64,000 nucleotides of DNA from Acidimicrobiaceae bacterium (GTDB lineage Bacteria; Actinomycetota; Acidimicrobiia; Acidimicrobiales; UBA8190), in NCBI GenBank assembly GCA_003151475.1, contig PLXQ01000066.1:62933-126932 (forward strand), read 5' to 3'. A model generated the notes under the pieces. That model had not been told where the DNA came from and did not search any database. It saw only the letters and a list, made by a program, of their open reading frames with translations. Shown piece by piece: positions 8,401 to 16,959 of this stretch. Every line of letters starts with the position of its first letter. Position 1 is the stretch's first letter. The translations under genes and the position numbers were made by a program.

Positions 8401-9330
8401 GTGGATCCCTACATTGTCTTGGGCAGCGCCGTCATCGGGCTCCTCGTCGGGGTGACCGGTGCCGGCGGCGGTGCCCTCATGACTCCGATGCTCATCCTGC
8501 TGTTCGGGGTGAAGCCCTCCACCGCCATCTCGAGCGACCTGGTGGCGGCGGTGGTGATGCGACCCATCGGCGCGGCGGTCCACCTGCGCCAGAAGACGGT
8601 CAACCTGCAACTGGTGGGTTACCTGACCATGGGATCGGTCCCCATGGCCTTCTTCGGCGCCTATCTGCTCCACCTGTTCGGTAACGCTTCCTCGGCCGAG
8701 GACAAGGTGCAGATCGCTCTCGGTGCCGCTCTGCTGCTCGGTGCCGCCGCCATGATCGTGCGCTCGGCGCTCGATCGCCGAAACGGGCACCTACGTCAGG
8801 GCGTGGTCCACGATCTCACCGTGCAACCGCTCAAGACGGTTGCCGTCGGAATGATCGGGGGGATCATCGTCGGCATCACGTCGGTGGGATCGGGTTCCCT
8901 CATGATCGTCATGCTGCTGTTTCTCTACCCGATGATCGGGGCCAACCAGTTGGTGGGGACCGACCTGACCCAGGCCGTTCCCCTCACGGCGGCCGCCGCC
9001 TTGGGCGCCCTCGCCTTCGGGCACGTGGAGCTGTCGGTCACGACGTCGCTGATCATCGGGAGTGTTCCCGCCGTGCTCGTCGGCTCATTTCTGTCGTCGA
9101 GGGCACCCGACCGGTACATCCGGCCGGCCATCACCTTCGTCATCCTGGCGTCCGGACTCAAGTACGTCGGTGTGGGGACAACGGCGCTCGGTTGGACACT
9201 GTGCTCCGTCCTGCTCGTGGTGGCCGTCGTGTGGTTGGTGTCGGCCCGACCCTGGAGGAAAGAAGTGCTTCGCAGAGGCGGTGTCGAGGGAAGTGGCACT
9301 CTCTCCGTCGATCCGGCCGCGCCTGATTAG
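8401..9330 (+). CDS. TauE/SafE-family (TSUP) anion exporter
   Basis: A 309-residue membrane protein with two repeats, each opening with the family glycine motif: GLLVGVTGAGGGALMTPM at the N-terminus and GGIIVGITSVGSGSLMIV near residue 160. About eight hydrophobic helices. TSUP proteins move sulfite, sulfonates or other small anions. The start is GTG 8401. Neighbours are DUF202 genes and a thioredoxin-reductase-like gene, which do not fix the substrate. Confidence 0.85.
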   Translation: MDPYIVLGSAVIGLLVGVTGAGGGALMTPMLILLFGVKPSTAISSDLVAAVVMRPIGAAVHLRQKTVNLQLVGYLTMGSVPMAFFGAYLLHLFGNASSAEDKVQIALGAALLLGAAAMIVRSALDRRNGHLRQGVVHDLTVQPLKTVAVGMIGGIIVGITSVGSGSLMIVMLLFLYPMIGANQLVGTDLTQAVPLTAAAALGALAFGHVELSVTTSLIIGSVPAVLVGSFLSSRAPDRYIRPAITFVILASGLKYVGVGTTALGWTLCSVLLVVAVVWLVSARPWRKEVLRRGGVEGSGTLSVDPAAPD

Positions 9331-9338
9331 CGTCGCCG

Positions 9339-11078
9339 TCAACCCTCGGAACGCGGAGGTTCCGCCAGGACCGTGCCCGCCGTATTGAGACGGTCGAAGG
9401 CGAGCCGGACAGCCATGGAGCCCTCACCGATGGCAGTGGCGCAGCGTTTGACCGAGCCGCTGCGGACGTCGCCGACACAGAAGATCCCCGGCCTGCTCGT
9501 CTCGAGAAACATCGGTGCCCGACCGGCCGGGTCGAGATGTGAGTCGGGGATCTCGGTGCCGGTGAGGAGAAAGCCGTCTTTGTCCTGGGCCAGTTGGTCG
9601 TCGAGCCAACCGGTACTCGGTCGGGCGCCGATGAAGACGAAAAGCCCACTGACATCGAGGGTCGTCGTCTGTTGTTGGGCGTCGATGAGCTCCACGCTCT
9701 CCAGCCGGTCCTTTCCGATCAAGGCGTGCACCTGGGTGTGGGGCATGACCTTGATATGAGGCACTCGGTCGATCTGATCGATCAGGTAGCGCGACATGGA
9801 GGAGTCGAGAGACGGACCGCGGATGACGATATGGACCTGGCTACAGGTGGCGGCCAGGAACAGAGCGGCCTGGCCGGCGGAGTTTCCGCCCCCGACGATG
9901 ACGACGGGTTCGTTGCCGCAGGCCATGGCTTCCATCTGTGTTGCCGCATAGTAAACGCCGACGCCCTCGAAATCCGAGAGGCGGTCGAGGGGGAGCCGGT
10001 TGTAGCGGGCGCCGGTGGCGATGATGAGGGAATTGGCGCTGATGACTTCTCCGTTCTCGAAGGTGACGTGATGGATGCTGTTCTGCGTCGAGAGTGCCAC
10101 CGCTTTGGCGGCCAGCATGATGCAGACGCCGAACTTCTGGGCCTGCAGCGCCCCGCGCGCCGCGAGTTCCTCGCCCGAGAGGCCGGCCGGGAAGCCGAGA
10201 TAGTTCTCGATGCGCGAGGACGTGCCGGCCTGGCCGCCGAGGGCGGTGTCCTCGGCCAGGGTGGTCGACATACCTTCCGACGCGCCGTAGACGGAGGCGG
10301 CCAGACCGGCCGGTCCGCCGCCCACCACCAGGAGATCGCAGACGTCGGCCGGATCGTGGTCGACGGAAACCGAGAGTCCGAGGGCATCGAGAAGCTGACG
10401 GCTGGACGGGTTGCGCAGAAAGGGTCCGCCGGGGACGATGACGATGGGGAGATCCTCCACGGGGACCTCGAGCTCGCGCAGCATCATCTCGGCGTCGGGC
10501 GACGACTCGAGGTCCAACCATTTCGACGGCAGTCGGTTGCGGGCCAGCACCTCGAGTAGGCGGCGGGTGTCGGGGTGGAAGTGGGAACCGATCAGGGTGA
10601 GCCCCGTTTCCAGGTGCGTCAGTATCGAATGGCGCAGCAGAAAGGCCCGGAGGATCAGCTCGCTCAGGTCGAGCTCCTGGGCCATGACTGTGCGGAGCTG
10701 GTCGACGGGCACGCGCAGGATGCGTCCGGCGGCCGTGGCCCGGGCCATCAGGAAGACCCGTTGGCCGCTGAGCAGGCCGAGCTCCCCGAGGAATTCCCTC
10801 GGGCCGTAGGTGACGATCACGGACTCGGTCGGCCGGCCCTGATCCTGGACGACCTCGGCGCCACCCTCGAGGATGACGATCAGGTCGTAGGTCTCGTCGC
10901 CGGGGGCGAAGAGGACGTCGCCGGCGGCGATATCGGATTCGCGGCCGTAGCGGCCCAGGAGCTCGATCTGGGCGTCATCGAGAATCGGCGACCGGCCCGG
11001 TTGAAGGTGGGCGATGTCGGCGACGGTGGCGTCTGACATACCGGTGCAGAGTACCGGGAAGCGGGCGACGTCAGCCAT
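9339..11078 (-). CDS. Cyclic-nucleotide-binding domain fused to thioredoxin-reductase-like flavoprotein
   Basis: A 579-residue fusion. Residues about 30-150 are a cNMP/CRP-type sensor fold (GDVLFAPGDETYDLIVILEGGAEV, GEFLGELGLLSGQ-like stretch). Residues about 150-245 link to it, and about 248-575 form a thioredoxin-reductase-like unit with LVVGGGPAGLAASVYG and VIVGGGNSAGQAALF nucleotide motifs and FCVGDVRSGSVKR. The CxxC of true TrxR is absent; the equivalent stretch reads YYAATQMEAMAC, so disulfide reduction through this site is unlikely. ATG 11039 is an alternative start. Such fusions occur in many actinobacteria; a ligand-gated NAD(P)H oxidoreductase is inferred. Confidence 0.85.
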   Translation of the reverse strand: MADVARFPVLCTGMSDATVADIAHLQPGRSPILDDAQIELLGRYGRESDIAAGDVLFAPGDETYDLIVILEGGAEVVQDQGRPTESVIVTYGPREFLGELGLLSGQRVFLMARATAAGRILRVPVDQLRTVMAQELDLSELILRAFLLRHSILTHLETGLTLIGSHFHPDTRRLLEVLARNRLPSKWLDLESSPDAEMMLRELEVPVEDLPIVIVPGGPFLRNPSSRQLLDALGLSVSVDHDPADVCDLLVVGGGPAGLAASVYGASEGMSTTLAEDTALGGQAGTSSRIENYLGFPAGLSGEELAARGALQAQKFGVCIMLAAKAVALSTQNSIHHVTFENGEVISANSLIIATGARYNRLPLDRLSDFEGVGVYYAATQMEAMACGNEPVVIVGGGNSAGQAALFLAATCSQVHIVIRGPSLDSSMSRYLIDQIDRVPHIKVMPHTQVHALIGKDRLESVELIDAQQQTTTLDVSGLFVFIGARPSTGWLDDQLAQDKDGFLLTGTEIPDSHLDPAGRAPMFLETSRPGIFCVGDVRSGSVKRCATAIGEGSMAVRLAFDRLNTAGTVLAEPPRSEG

Positions 11079-11087
11079 GCTGGGGCG

Positions 11088-11510
11088 ATGAAACAGAGAC
11101 TGACGGCGATCACTCTGGGTGTCCGGGACAAGGAGCGGTCCCGCGCCTTCTATGAAGCTCTCGGTTGGAGCGGAGCCGGAGGTGCGGGAGACGATCCGGT
11201 GTTCTTCCAGGCGGGCGACATGGTCGTCGCCCTATGGGACCGGGCCAGCCTGGCCGAGGACAGCTGCGTGGCCGACACCGGCGGCTGGGGCGGGATCACA
11301 CTGGCTCACAACGTCGGGTCGCGCCAAGAGGTCGACGCCGTGACCGAGCAGGCGCGTGCCGCCGGCGCCAGGGTGGGCCGCGAGCCGGCCGAGACCTTCT
11401 GGGGCGGCTACAACGCCATTGTCTTCGACCCCGACGGCCATCCCTGGGAGATCGCCCACAACCCCTACTGGCAGCTGACCGAGGACGGGGGCGTGCAGCT
11501 GGGCGGGTGA
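11088..11510 (+). CDS. VOC/glyoxalase-family protein
   Basis: A 140-residue protein with two beta-alpha-beta3 halves: TAITLGVRDKERSRAFYEALGW at the start and NAIVFDPDGHPWEIAHNP at the end, the latter carrying the typical Glu ligand. Divergent from the cNMP-flavoprotein gene with only nine bases between the starts. The substrate of this subgroup is not predictable. It is distinct from cadI, lacking its paired cysteines. Confidence 0.75.
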   Translation: MKQRLTAITLGVRDKERSRAFYEALGWSGAGGAGDDPVFFQAGDMVVALWDRASLAEDSCVADTGGWGGITLAHNVGSRQEVDAVTEQARAAGARVGREPAETFWGGYNAIVFDPDGHPWEIAHNPYWQLTEDGGVQLGG

Positions 11511-11521
11511 TGCGCGGGTGA

Positions 11522-11911
11522 TCAGTGTGGCGCGGAAAAGGTGAGAGCAATCGCCGCTGCGTCGTCGAGCTCTCTCCACTGGCGGCTGAGATCGCCCAGC
11601 CGGTCGGCGATGGCACTGACGACGTCGTCGGTGGCGCCGAACGGTCGGCCGAACCCGAGCAAGGATCCGAGCGCACCGGGCGACGTGTCCCCGGGTGGGG
11701 TATTACCGGACGACGCGTCACCCCGCGACATGTCAGCGGGTGGGGTCGTGGTCATTCGGGCCATGGCGATCTCGCCGTGCACTTCGATGGCGACCGATGG
11801 GGAAGCGAGGAGCGCCACGGCTTCTTCCGCTTTCGTCAGTCCCGAGAAGTCGAAGTCCGGGATATCGATCAACGGTGTGCCGTGGCGGACGAGGGTGGCT
11901 TGGTTGTCCAC
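11522..11911 (-). CDS. Hypothetical protein
   Basis: A possible 129-residue protein from GTG 11911, convergent with the VOC gene. It has an acidic N-terminal part (TPLIDIPDFDFSGLTKAEEA), a Pro/Gly/Ser-rich middle and a helical end (DVVSAIADRLGDLSRQWREL). The frame stays open upstream to 12013 without a better start, so the true N-terminus may be longer or broken. No family recognised and coding status is uncertain. Confidence 0.35.
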   Translation of the reverse strand: MDNQATLVRHGTPLIDIPDFDFSGLTKAEEAVALLASPSVAIEVHGEIAMARMTTTPPADMSRGDASSGNTPPGDTSPGALGSLLGFGRPFGATDDVVSAIADRLGDLSRQWRELDDAAAIALTFSAPH

Positions 11912-12051
11912 CAGACGAACCTCGACATGACGGTCGACGAGTCCCCAGAAGCCGTCCGAAAGCCCGAGGGACTCTTCGACTACCAGATGACAGAGGTCGT
12001 GGGAAGGCCGTCACCGTAGCTCGGGAACTCCCAATCGACGGTGCTCGGGTG

Positions 12052-12207
12052 GGGGTACGCAATGTGGTGGGCCTCATCGCCGCTCCCGGGGGCGGCTATC
12101 AGTTGGTGGGGGCCGACGGCGGTGTCTACGCCTTCGGAGACGGCAACTTCCTGGGTTCGATGAGCGGCAGGTTGGCTCGCCCGGCGGTGGGAGGCACGGC
12201 GGCGTAA
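12052..12207 (+). pseudogene. Remnant of a GYxLVxxDGGVYxFGD repeat protein
   Basis: A 51-residue stretch reads VVGLIAAPGGGYQLVGADGG then VYAFGDGNFLGSM and stops at TAA 12207. This is one and a half units of the repeat found in long secreted proteins of Acidimicrobiia and relatives (GYWLVASDGGIFSFGDA). Nothing homologous precedes it, so it appears to be a decayed C-terminal scrap. Family assignment is by motif recognition. Confidence 0.55.
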
Positions 12208-12249
12208 CTACCCGACGGCGTAACGGGCCAGCGGCGTAACGGGCCAGCT

Positions 12250-12969
12250 TCAGCGCGGGGGCGGTGGCCCCGCTGCGGTGTGACGAGTTCCCGGTGGGTC
12301 GACGGCGAAAGGTGCGGGCCCGCCCCACTCGTCGAGGTAGACGAGTTCGTCCAACGGTCGGCGCCGGACAGGGCCGTGCCCACCTTCCGGGCGGCCCAAG
12401 GTGATGGTGGCAGCCACGAAGGCCTCGTCAGGGATGGAGAGCAGGGACCGGAGCTCGGTGTCGACGAACATGTTCCAGATGGTCATCACACCGCCGTACC
12501 CGAGCGCCCGGGCCGCCAGCAGGAGGTTCTGACAAGCCGGATAGATCGAGGCGCCCTCGGTGGGAAACGGTTCGCGGTGGCGGACCAGGCAGGGCAGGAT
12601 CAGCACCGGAACCGTGTCCAGATTGTCGACGTAGGACTCCATGGTCCTGGCCAGAGCGGCCTTCGGTGAATTCCTGTCGACCCCCGAACCTTGGTCGTAG
12701 CCGTCGGCGGCGCGCTTAGTCTCCCACGCCTGGCGTGCCGCGGTAGCGATGAGCCGTTTGGCCTCTGCTGCTTTGGGTCCGTCGACGAGCACGAGAAACC
12801 GGAACGGCTGGCGATTCGAACCGCTCGGAGCCCGGGTGGCGGCGAACAGGATGTCGCGCAGCACGTGCTCGGGGACGGGTTCGTCGCGGTAACGACGGAT
12901 CGCCCGGGTCGTGCATAAACCTTCGAGCAGTCCCACTGTGTCTGAGGGGAGAGGCGAATTGGTCTCCAC
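12250..12969 (-). CDS. Nitroreductase-family flavoprotein
   Basis: A 239-residue FMN-dependent nitroreductase-like protein. The TTRAIRRYRDEPVP start with FMN-binding Arg residues, the ATRAPSGSNRQPFRF motif and LLAARALGYGGVMT near residue 150 are family hallmarks; the closing TLGRPEGG corresponds to the last strand. Reduction of nitro or quinone compounds with NAD(P)H is known for the family; the physiological substrate is unknown. It sits immediately left of the tRNA-Ser fragment that marks the island edge. Confidence 0.85.
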   Translation of the reverse strand: METNSPLPSDTVGLLEGLCTTRAIRRYRDEPVPEHVLRDILFAATRAPSGSNRQPFRFLVLVDGPKAAEAKRLIATAARQAWETKRAADGYDQGSGVDRNSPKAALARTMESYVDNLDTVPVLILPCLVRHREPFPTEGASIYPACQNLLLAARALGYGGVMTIWNMFVDTELRSLLSIPDEAFVAATITLGRPEGGHGPVRRRPLDELVYLDEWGGPAPFAVDPPGTRHTAAGPPPPR

Positions 12970-13030
12970 GTCGACTCCTCGGCTGGCGGATGCTGGACTA
13001 TAGGATGGGCCGCCGGACGAAAGTCCACCG

Positions 13031-13067
13031 GGAGAGGTGCGAGAGCGGCCGAATCGGACTCACTGCT
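13031..13067 (+). repeat. 5' half of tRNA-Ser(GCU): left attachment site of island
   Basis: These 37 bases match 26997-27033 exactly. They comprise the acceptor 5' strand, D-arm, 5' anticodon stem and the anticodon GCT, and the match stops at the anticodon. The rest of the tRNA is absent here. A tRNA half broken in the anticodon loop is a classic tyrosine-integrase att remnant. Confidence 0.8.
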
Positions 13068-13171
13068 CATGCGCCCAGGAAGGCCACTCATGGTGGTCTG
13101 GATAGGCGCCACACGGTCTGAGCTGCACTGACGTTATGCGCTGTGAATGTCACCGCTCACGTTTTGCGAAA

Positions 13172-13192
13172 GATAGGGACAAGATAGGGACA
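13172..13192 (+). repeat. Paired direct repeats, possible integrase arm sites (left)
   Basis: GATAGGGACA occurs twice with an 11-base period (13172 and 13183). The right end of the island has a similar pair (ATATAGGCAC at 26967 and 26978) in the same orientation. Pairs of short direct repeats flanking the core are typical of attP arms; that role is inferred. Confidence 0.5.
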
Positions 13193-13323
13193 TGTCCCCA
13201 ATCCTCAGGTCTCGTCGACAACGCTCGCCGAGCCCGTCCGGTCCTCGGAAGGCACACTAGGACGGAGAGTTCGGGCTTGTTGTCCAGCCCGATGGTGACC
13301 CACCCCGTTGGTAGTGTCCGGTT

Positions 13324-13512
13324 GTGGCACCTCACGATCGAACCAGCGATACCCCTCTCCTCGACAAGTGGCTGTCCGAGATCGGCGATGACGCCGTGGT
13401 TGAAGCCGTAGCTCAAGCTCGGCGGAGCATCGCTGAGGGCACAATGCCAGGGTTCTCCGACAAGGGGGAGTTCCTCGAATACCTGCGTCACCCTCACCGC
13501 CAGACGGCGTGA
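13324..13512 (+). CDS. Small antitoxin-like protein
   Basis: A 62-residue acidic/helical protein starting at GTG 13324 (APHDRTSDTPLLDKWLSEIGDD) and ending HPHRQTA. The stop overlaps the next start (GTGA), a common toxin-antitoxin arrangement. I do not recognise the family with certainty; the antitoxin role rests on size, tandem overlap and location just inside an island end. Confidence 0.5.
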   Translation: MAPHDRTSDTPLLDKWLSEIGDDAVVEAVAQARRSIAEGTMPGFSDKGEFLEYLRHPHRQTA

Positions 13513-13688
13513 GCTGGAGGATCTTCGCCACCGACGCGTCCCAGCCCGATTTTGACAGGTTGAGCGACCAAGCTCGCTCTGCACTTGCCGATGATCTATT
13601 TCGGTGGGTCGAGGCGGGACCACCCAGCGCCAACCTTCGGCGGGTCGGGGGACTGGATCTCTTTGAGGATCTCGTCGAGTCGACCTGA
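13509..13688 (+). CDS. Small toxin-like protein, probably truncated
   Basis: GTG 13509 overlaps the upstream stop and opens 59 residues beginning SWRIFATDASQPDFDRLSDQ and ending DLFEDLVEST. The opening Trp-Arg-hydrophobic strand, the helical DxLSDQARSALADDL region and the GGLDLFED turn resemble RelE/ParE-like or similar small toxins, which are normally about 85-100 residues. The frame stops where the last strands should follow, so a frameshift or stop has probably shortened it. Family unproven. Confidence 0.45.
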   Translation: MSWRIFATDASQPDFDRLSDQARSALADDLFRWVEAGPPSANLRRVGGLDLFEDLVEST

Positions 13689-13875
13689 GCAGGACGATCC
13701 GTCGCGAATATCGAGCGGTCTCCGTGACGATGGAGGCTCGCCCTCCCCTATCGGTATCGGCACACATATCGCCTGGTCAACTTCAGCAAGCACCCAGGCT
13801 GCGATGGACCGGTAATGCCAGGAGTATTGCGGCCACACTTAGAGGTGTGCCGAAGGCGGCCACATGCCTTAGGCG

Positions 13876-14280
13876 CTATCGGGCGCCCATCACATCCTGC
13901 ATCTGCGCCGTGTCCACGAACTGCTGGAAGCTCGTCAGTTTTCCGTCGCGAGCCTTGAATACGTGGCAGACCTGAGCGTCGAGACTCTTGCCTGTGGCCT
14001 TAAAGGTCCCCGTGTAGCGCCCTTCGACGACGACTGTGTCGCCTGCATCGTGGAATTCCTTGGGATGGACAACAAATGTGCCATCAAAGTCCGCTCCGAT
14101 TTTCACGAAGAGGTTCTGCACAATAGCGTCCGGTCCCTTCCAAGCTTTGCCGCTCGGTTGGTACGGGTTCCCTTCCGCTTCGCTCCACTCCATGTTGGGG
14201 TCCATCATGCCCAGCAGGGCGGGAATGTCACCTCGACCGAAACAATCGTAAGCATCTCGAACCAACTGGACGTTGCTCAT
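13876..14280 (-). CDS. SnoaL/NTF2-like protein
   Basis: A 134-residue protein; ATG 14280 has GGAGG seven bases upstream, ruling out the longer frame to 14493. The sequence NVQLVRDAYDCFGRGDIPAL, the DPNMEWSEAEG strand and the KLTSFQQFVDTAQ end are typical of SnoaL-like NTF2-fold proteins that act as isomerases, hydrolases or steroid-like ligand binders. Function cannot be set from sequence. A truncated relative lies 300 bases away on the other strand. Confidence 0.75.
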   Translation of the reverse strand: MSNVQLVRDAYDCFGRGDIPALLGMMDPNMEWSEAEGNPYQPSGKAWKGPDAIVQNLFVKIGADFDGTFVVHPKEFHDAGDTVVVEGRYTGTFKATGKSLDAQVCHVFKARDGKLTSFQQFVDTAQMQDVMGAR

Positions 14281-14590
14281 TGCCCGCCTCCTATCGCTGT
14301 GTCGGTTTGAAATCCTAAGGTAGTTCTTCCCTATGTGCAATCGACCCATCGGAGCGAAAGCTTCCACGTGATACCACCGGAGCCGGACAAGGCGAACCTG
14401 TCCGCGAAGCCTCTTAGACCAGAGACCGCGGTGTTCCTCCAGGCTGCGAATATGGGTACCACCCCGACGCGCCGGACGAGCAAGATCAGGCACTTATGCG
14501 CTATCAGACCTCGATCGCGACCGAAGGGCAGCGCATTGGGGTAACGCCTCTAGGGTTTCCCGCCTTGTCGTAACGAGGAGGGTGGCGGAC
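14281..14590. other. Intergenic region between divergent SnoaL-like genes
   Basis: No convincing gene in 310 bases. It holds the ribosome-binding site of the 13876-14280 gene (minus strand) and GAGGAGG just before the truncated SnoaL-like fragment. I see no strong hairpin or repeat. Confidence 0.5.
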
Positions 14591-14710
14591 ATGGGAACAG
14601 AAGAGAATAAGGCGGTTGTTCGCAGGTTCATGCACGAGTTGCTTGCCGAAGGCAAGCTCGATGTTGCAGACGAGGTGCTTGCGCCTGACGCGATCGAAGA
14701 GGTGCGCTGA
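14591..14710 (+). pseudogene. N-terminal fragment of a SnoaL-like ester cyclase
   Basis: ATG 14591, with a good ribosome-binding site, encodes 39 residues (ENKAVVRRFMHELLAEGKLD then VADEVLAPDAIEEVR) and then stops. This matches the first helix pair of SnoaL-like ester cyclases, normally about 130-150 residues. The remainder is missing, so the gene was cut by recombination with the sequence leading into the phosphotransferase. Confidence 0.6.
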
Positions 14711-14833
14711 TCGCGATTCGGTCGCGCCCGACTTGTGGCGCCGCCGCGGATCTCGATCGACAACTTGGTATTATGCGCAGGTTGCACCGCTTGGAGAGTC
14801 TGCCAACGCGCGAGGGAGAGGGATGACGCGACG

Positions 14834-15685
14834 ATGCAGGCGTCAGAGGTTCGATGTGCGGTGGCTGCGGCCATGTCGACCGCCTCAGCGCTTGACCTGA
14901 CAGTCGACGACGCGATCGTTCTTCACGACTCGAACAGGCTCGCTCTGCGCCTGCTGCCTTGTGACGTCCTTGCCCGGGTGGCACATGTAGCTCGTCAGGT
15001 CGCACAGTTCGAAGTCGAGCTTGCTCAACGGCTCGCCGAAACCGAGAGCCCTGTGGCTGCTCTTGAGCCTCGCGTGGAGCCGCGCGTCTACGAGCGTGAC
15101 GGCTTCGTGGTCACGTTGTGGACCTACTACGAACCTGTGACACCTCGAGAGATCTCACCAGTCGACTACGCGAATGCGCTCGAGCGGCTGCATGCCGGCA
15201 TGCGGAAGGTCGATGTCACGACGCCGCACTTCACGGATCGAGTGGCGGAGGCTCAACGACTCGTTGCGAGCCGCGACCACACTCCGGCGCTCGCCGACGC
15301 GGACCGCGAGCTTCTCAGCAACACGTTACGAAGCCTGAGACTAGCGATCGTCGACCGCGGCGCCGCCGAGCAGCTGCTGCACGGCGAGCCGCACCCAGGC
15401 AACGTGCTTAGGACGAAGAACGGGCTGCTGTTCATAGATCTCGAGACGTGCTGCCGTGGGCCTGTCGAATTCGACCTCGCCCATGCGCCCGAAGAAGTCA
15501 GCGAGCACTATCCGGCTGCTAATCAAGACCTTCTTCGCGAGTGCCGGATCCTCATGCTTGCGATGATCGCAACGTGGCGCTGGGATCGAGACGACCAACT
15601 CCCGAACGGGCGTCAACTGGGCACAGAGTGGCTCAGCCAGATCCGAGCAGCGCTCGATCGCTACGGACTGGATGCCCATCGCTGA
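14834..15685 (+). CDS. Aminoglycoside phosphotransferase-family kinase
   Basis: A 283-residue APH/choline-kinase-like protein. The catalytic loop is HGEPHPGNVL (Asp replaced by Glu in the HGD motif) and the metal-binding motif is LFIDLETC (DxE form). The N-lobe has RLALRLLPCDVLARV. ATG 14834 is chosen because it precedes the first conserved strand; ATG 14873 is possible. Such proteins phosphorylate antibiotics or small metabolites; this branch has no assigned substrate. It sits among fragments and small proteins in the island. Confidence 0.75.
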   Translation: MQASEVRCAVAAAMSTASALDLTVDDAIVLHDSNRLALRLLPCDVLARVAHVARQVAQFEVELAQRLAETESPVAALEPRVEPRVYERDGFVVTLWTYYEPVTPREISPVDYANALERLHAGMRKVDVTTPHFTDRVAEAQRLVASRDHTPALADADRELLSNTLRSLRLAIVDRGAAEQLLHGEPHPGNVLRTKNGLLFIDLETCCRGPVEFDLAHAPEEVSEHYPAANQDLLRECRILMLAMIATWRWDRDDQLPNGRQLGTEWLSQIRAALDRYGLDAHR

Positions 15686-16105
15686 TCACGGGACGGAGTC
15701 ACGTCGTGCCGCGGGCTGCGACGGCGCGAGGCGTCGACTTCGAGGTCATGGCCGACTGGTCGTTGATGTCGAGTTCTGCCGTGATGCAGGCGCCGGCCGG
15801 TCGATGGGCGAGATCCAGTCGTACATATCGACGGTTCTTGAGTCACGACGGCCGGTGTCTCAGACGTGTGCAATGCCTCGCGGATCGTCAGATCGAGCAG
15901 GGTGACGCCTGGCATTGGGGGTACCGGATACTGGGCGGCCTGATCTGCGTATTTCTTGGTCTCGAAGACCAGGACCGACGTTCCAATGCCATCGATCGGC
16001 TTCGGTCATTGCCCTCGAGCGCGCCAGGGTCGGTCCGGCCGGGCAAGCGCAATCCGATCCTTGCGGGACTAATGTGCGCATCACTATCACTGAAAGGTCG
16101 CCGAT
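15686..16105. other. 420-base region without a recognisable gene
   Basis: Short open frames exist on both strands but none has a recognisable domain, a good ribosome-binding site or a consistent neighbour. Base composition is slightly lower in GC than the core genes. It may be decayed coding sequence inside the island. Confidence 0.45.
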
Positions 16106-16417
16106 ATGTGGGCACAAATGATCACTACGCGCTTGAAGCCAGGCAGGGAAGACGACCTACCGAAATTGGTCGATCAGTTGCGGGCCGCTGAACAGCCAGG
16201 ATCAGGTCTCGTACATTCGACGGCAACCCGAGACAGCAAGGACTCGAACCGCGTCATCATGTTCGTTGTCTTCGAGAGTGAAGAGAAGGCTCGGGAACGG
16301 GAGAGCGATTCCCGTCGCCAGGAGGGACTTCAGGCGGCTCGGGCGACGATGATGGAGATCTTTGAAGGCGCTCCGGAATTCACGGACCTAACGGTCGTTG
16401 ACGACTGGTCGCTGTAG
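16106..16417 (+). CDS. Antibiotic-biosynthesis-monooxygenase-like small protein
   Basis: A 103-residue dimeric alpha-beta barrel-type protein: first strand MWAQMITTRLKPGREDDLPK, a central RVIMFVVFESEEKARERE strand-helix, and closing FTDLTVVDDWSL. The layout matches ABM/Dabb-superfamily proteins, which include cofactor-free oxygenases and many stress proteins. No catalytic residue can be assigned. The nearby gene at 16593 encodes another small protein of similar layout. Confidence 0.6.
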   Translation: MWAQMITTRLKPGREDDLPKLVDQLRAAEQPGSGLVHSTATRDSKDSNRVIMFVVFESEEKARERESDSRRQEGLQAARATMMEIFEGAPEFTDLTVVDDWSL

Positions 16418-16592
16418 ACGGCGATAGCTTGTCTCACCGACCCGGCGATCGGGGCATCGGGCGACAAGTCCGTCTCCACCGGACCGGTCGACCTTCGATG
16501 CTCGCTGAGAACTATGGTCCGAGTGGGCCAAGTCCAAGACGGATTGGCCGAAGCATCGACATTGCGTTGAGTACGCAGAGAGGTTGTGCAGC

Positions 16593-16868
16593 GTGGCACT
16601 CGGAATCTATTTCGTGCACGAAGGATTCACGCCTGAGAAGTACGGCAGCGCGATCAAGCAGCTGGAGGCAGCCGGAGCGGGCAAGCCAAAGGGGCGCACC
16701 TACCACTGCGCATTGGAATCGAACGGTGAGATCCAGGTTTTCGATATTTGGGAATCACAGGAGGACTTTGACGCCTTCGGACCGACTCTTATGCCAATCC
16801 TCACCGAACTCGGCGTCGGCCTCAAGGAGCCGATGGTGGCGACTGTTCACAACGTGATCATGGGCTAA
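16593..16868 (+). CDS. Conserved small hypothetical protein
   Basis: A 91-residue protein from GTG 16593 with AGAGAGG nine bases upstream. The sequence YFVHEGFTPEKYGSAIKQLE, GRTYHCALESNGEIQVFDIW and PTLMPILTELGV gives the strand-helix-strand pattern of small ferredoxin-like alpha-beta barrel proteins. I recognise the general type but not a function. Confidence 0.6.
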   Translation: MALGIYFVHEGFTPEKYGSAIKQLEAAGAGKPKGRTYHCALESNGEIQVFDIWESQEDFDAFGPTLMPILTELGVGLKEPMVATVHNVIMG

Positions 16869-16959
16869 GTCGGGCGGGTGGTTGATTGACGGCAGGTTTT
16901 CTGCACGCCTCGGTGCCCTCCCAGTCGTGGACGCTCTCCGCCCCCTGTAAGGCTTTGGC

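Larger units (their letters stand above)
12970..13323. other. Non-coding junction region at left edge of island
   Basis: These 354 bases hold no supportable gene. They contain the 37-bp tRNA-Ser 5'-half copy (13031-13067), a pair of 11-bp repeats (13172-13192) and the palindrome GGGACATGTCCC overlapping the second repeat. Confidence 0.7.

Noticed and set aside
15686..16105. Short open frames on both strands as possible genes
   Set aside because: No domain, no ribosome-binding site and no codon bias difference from random frames; left as a non-coding region.
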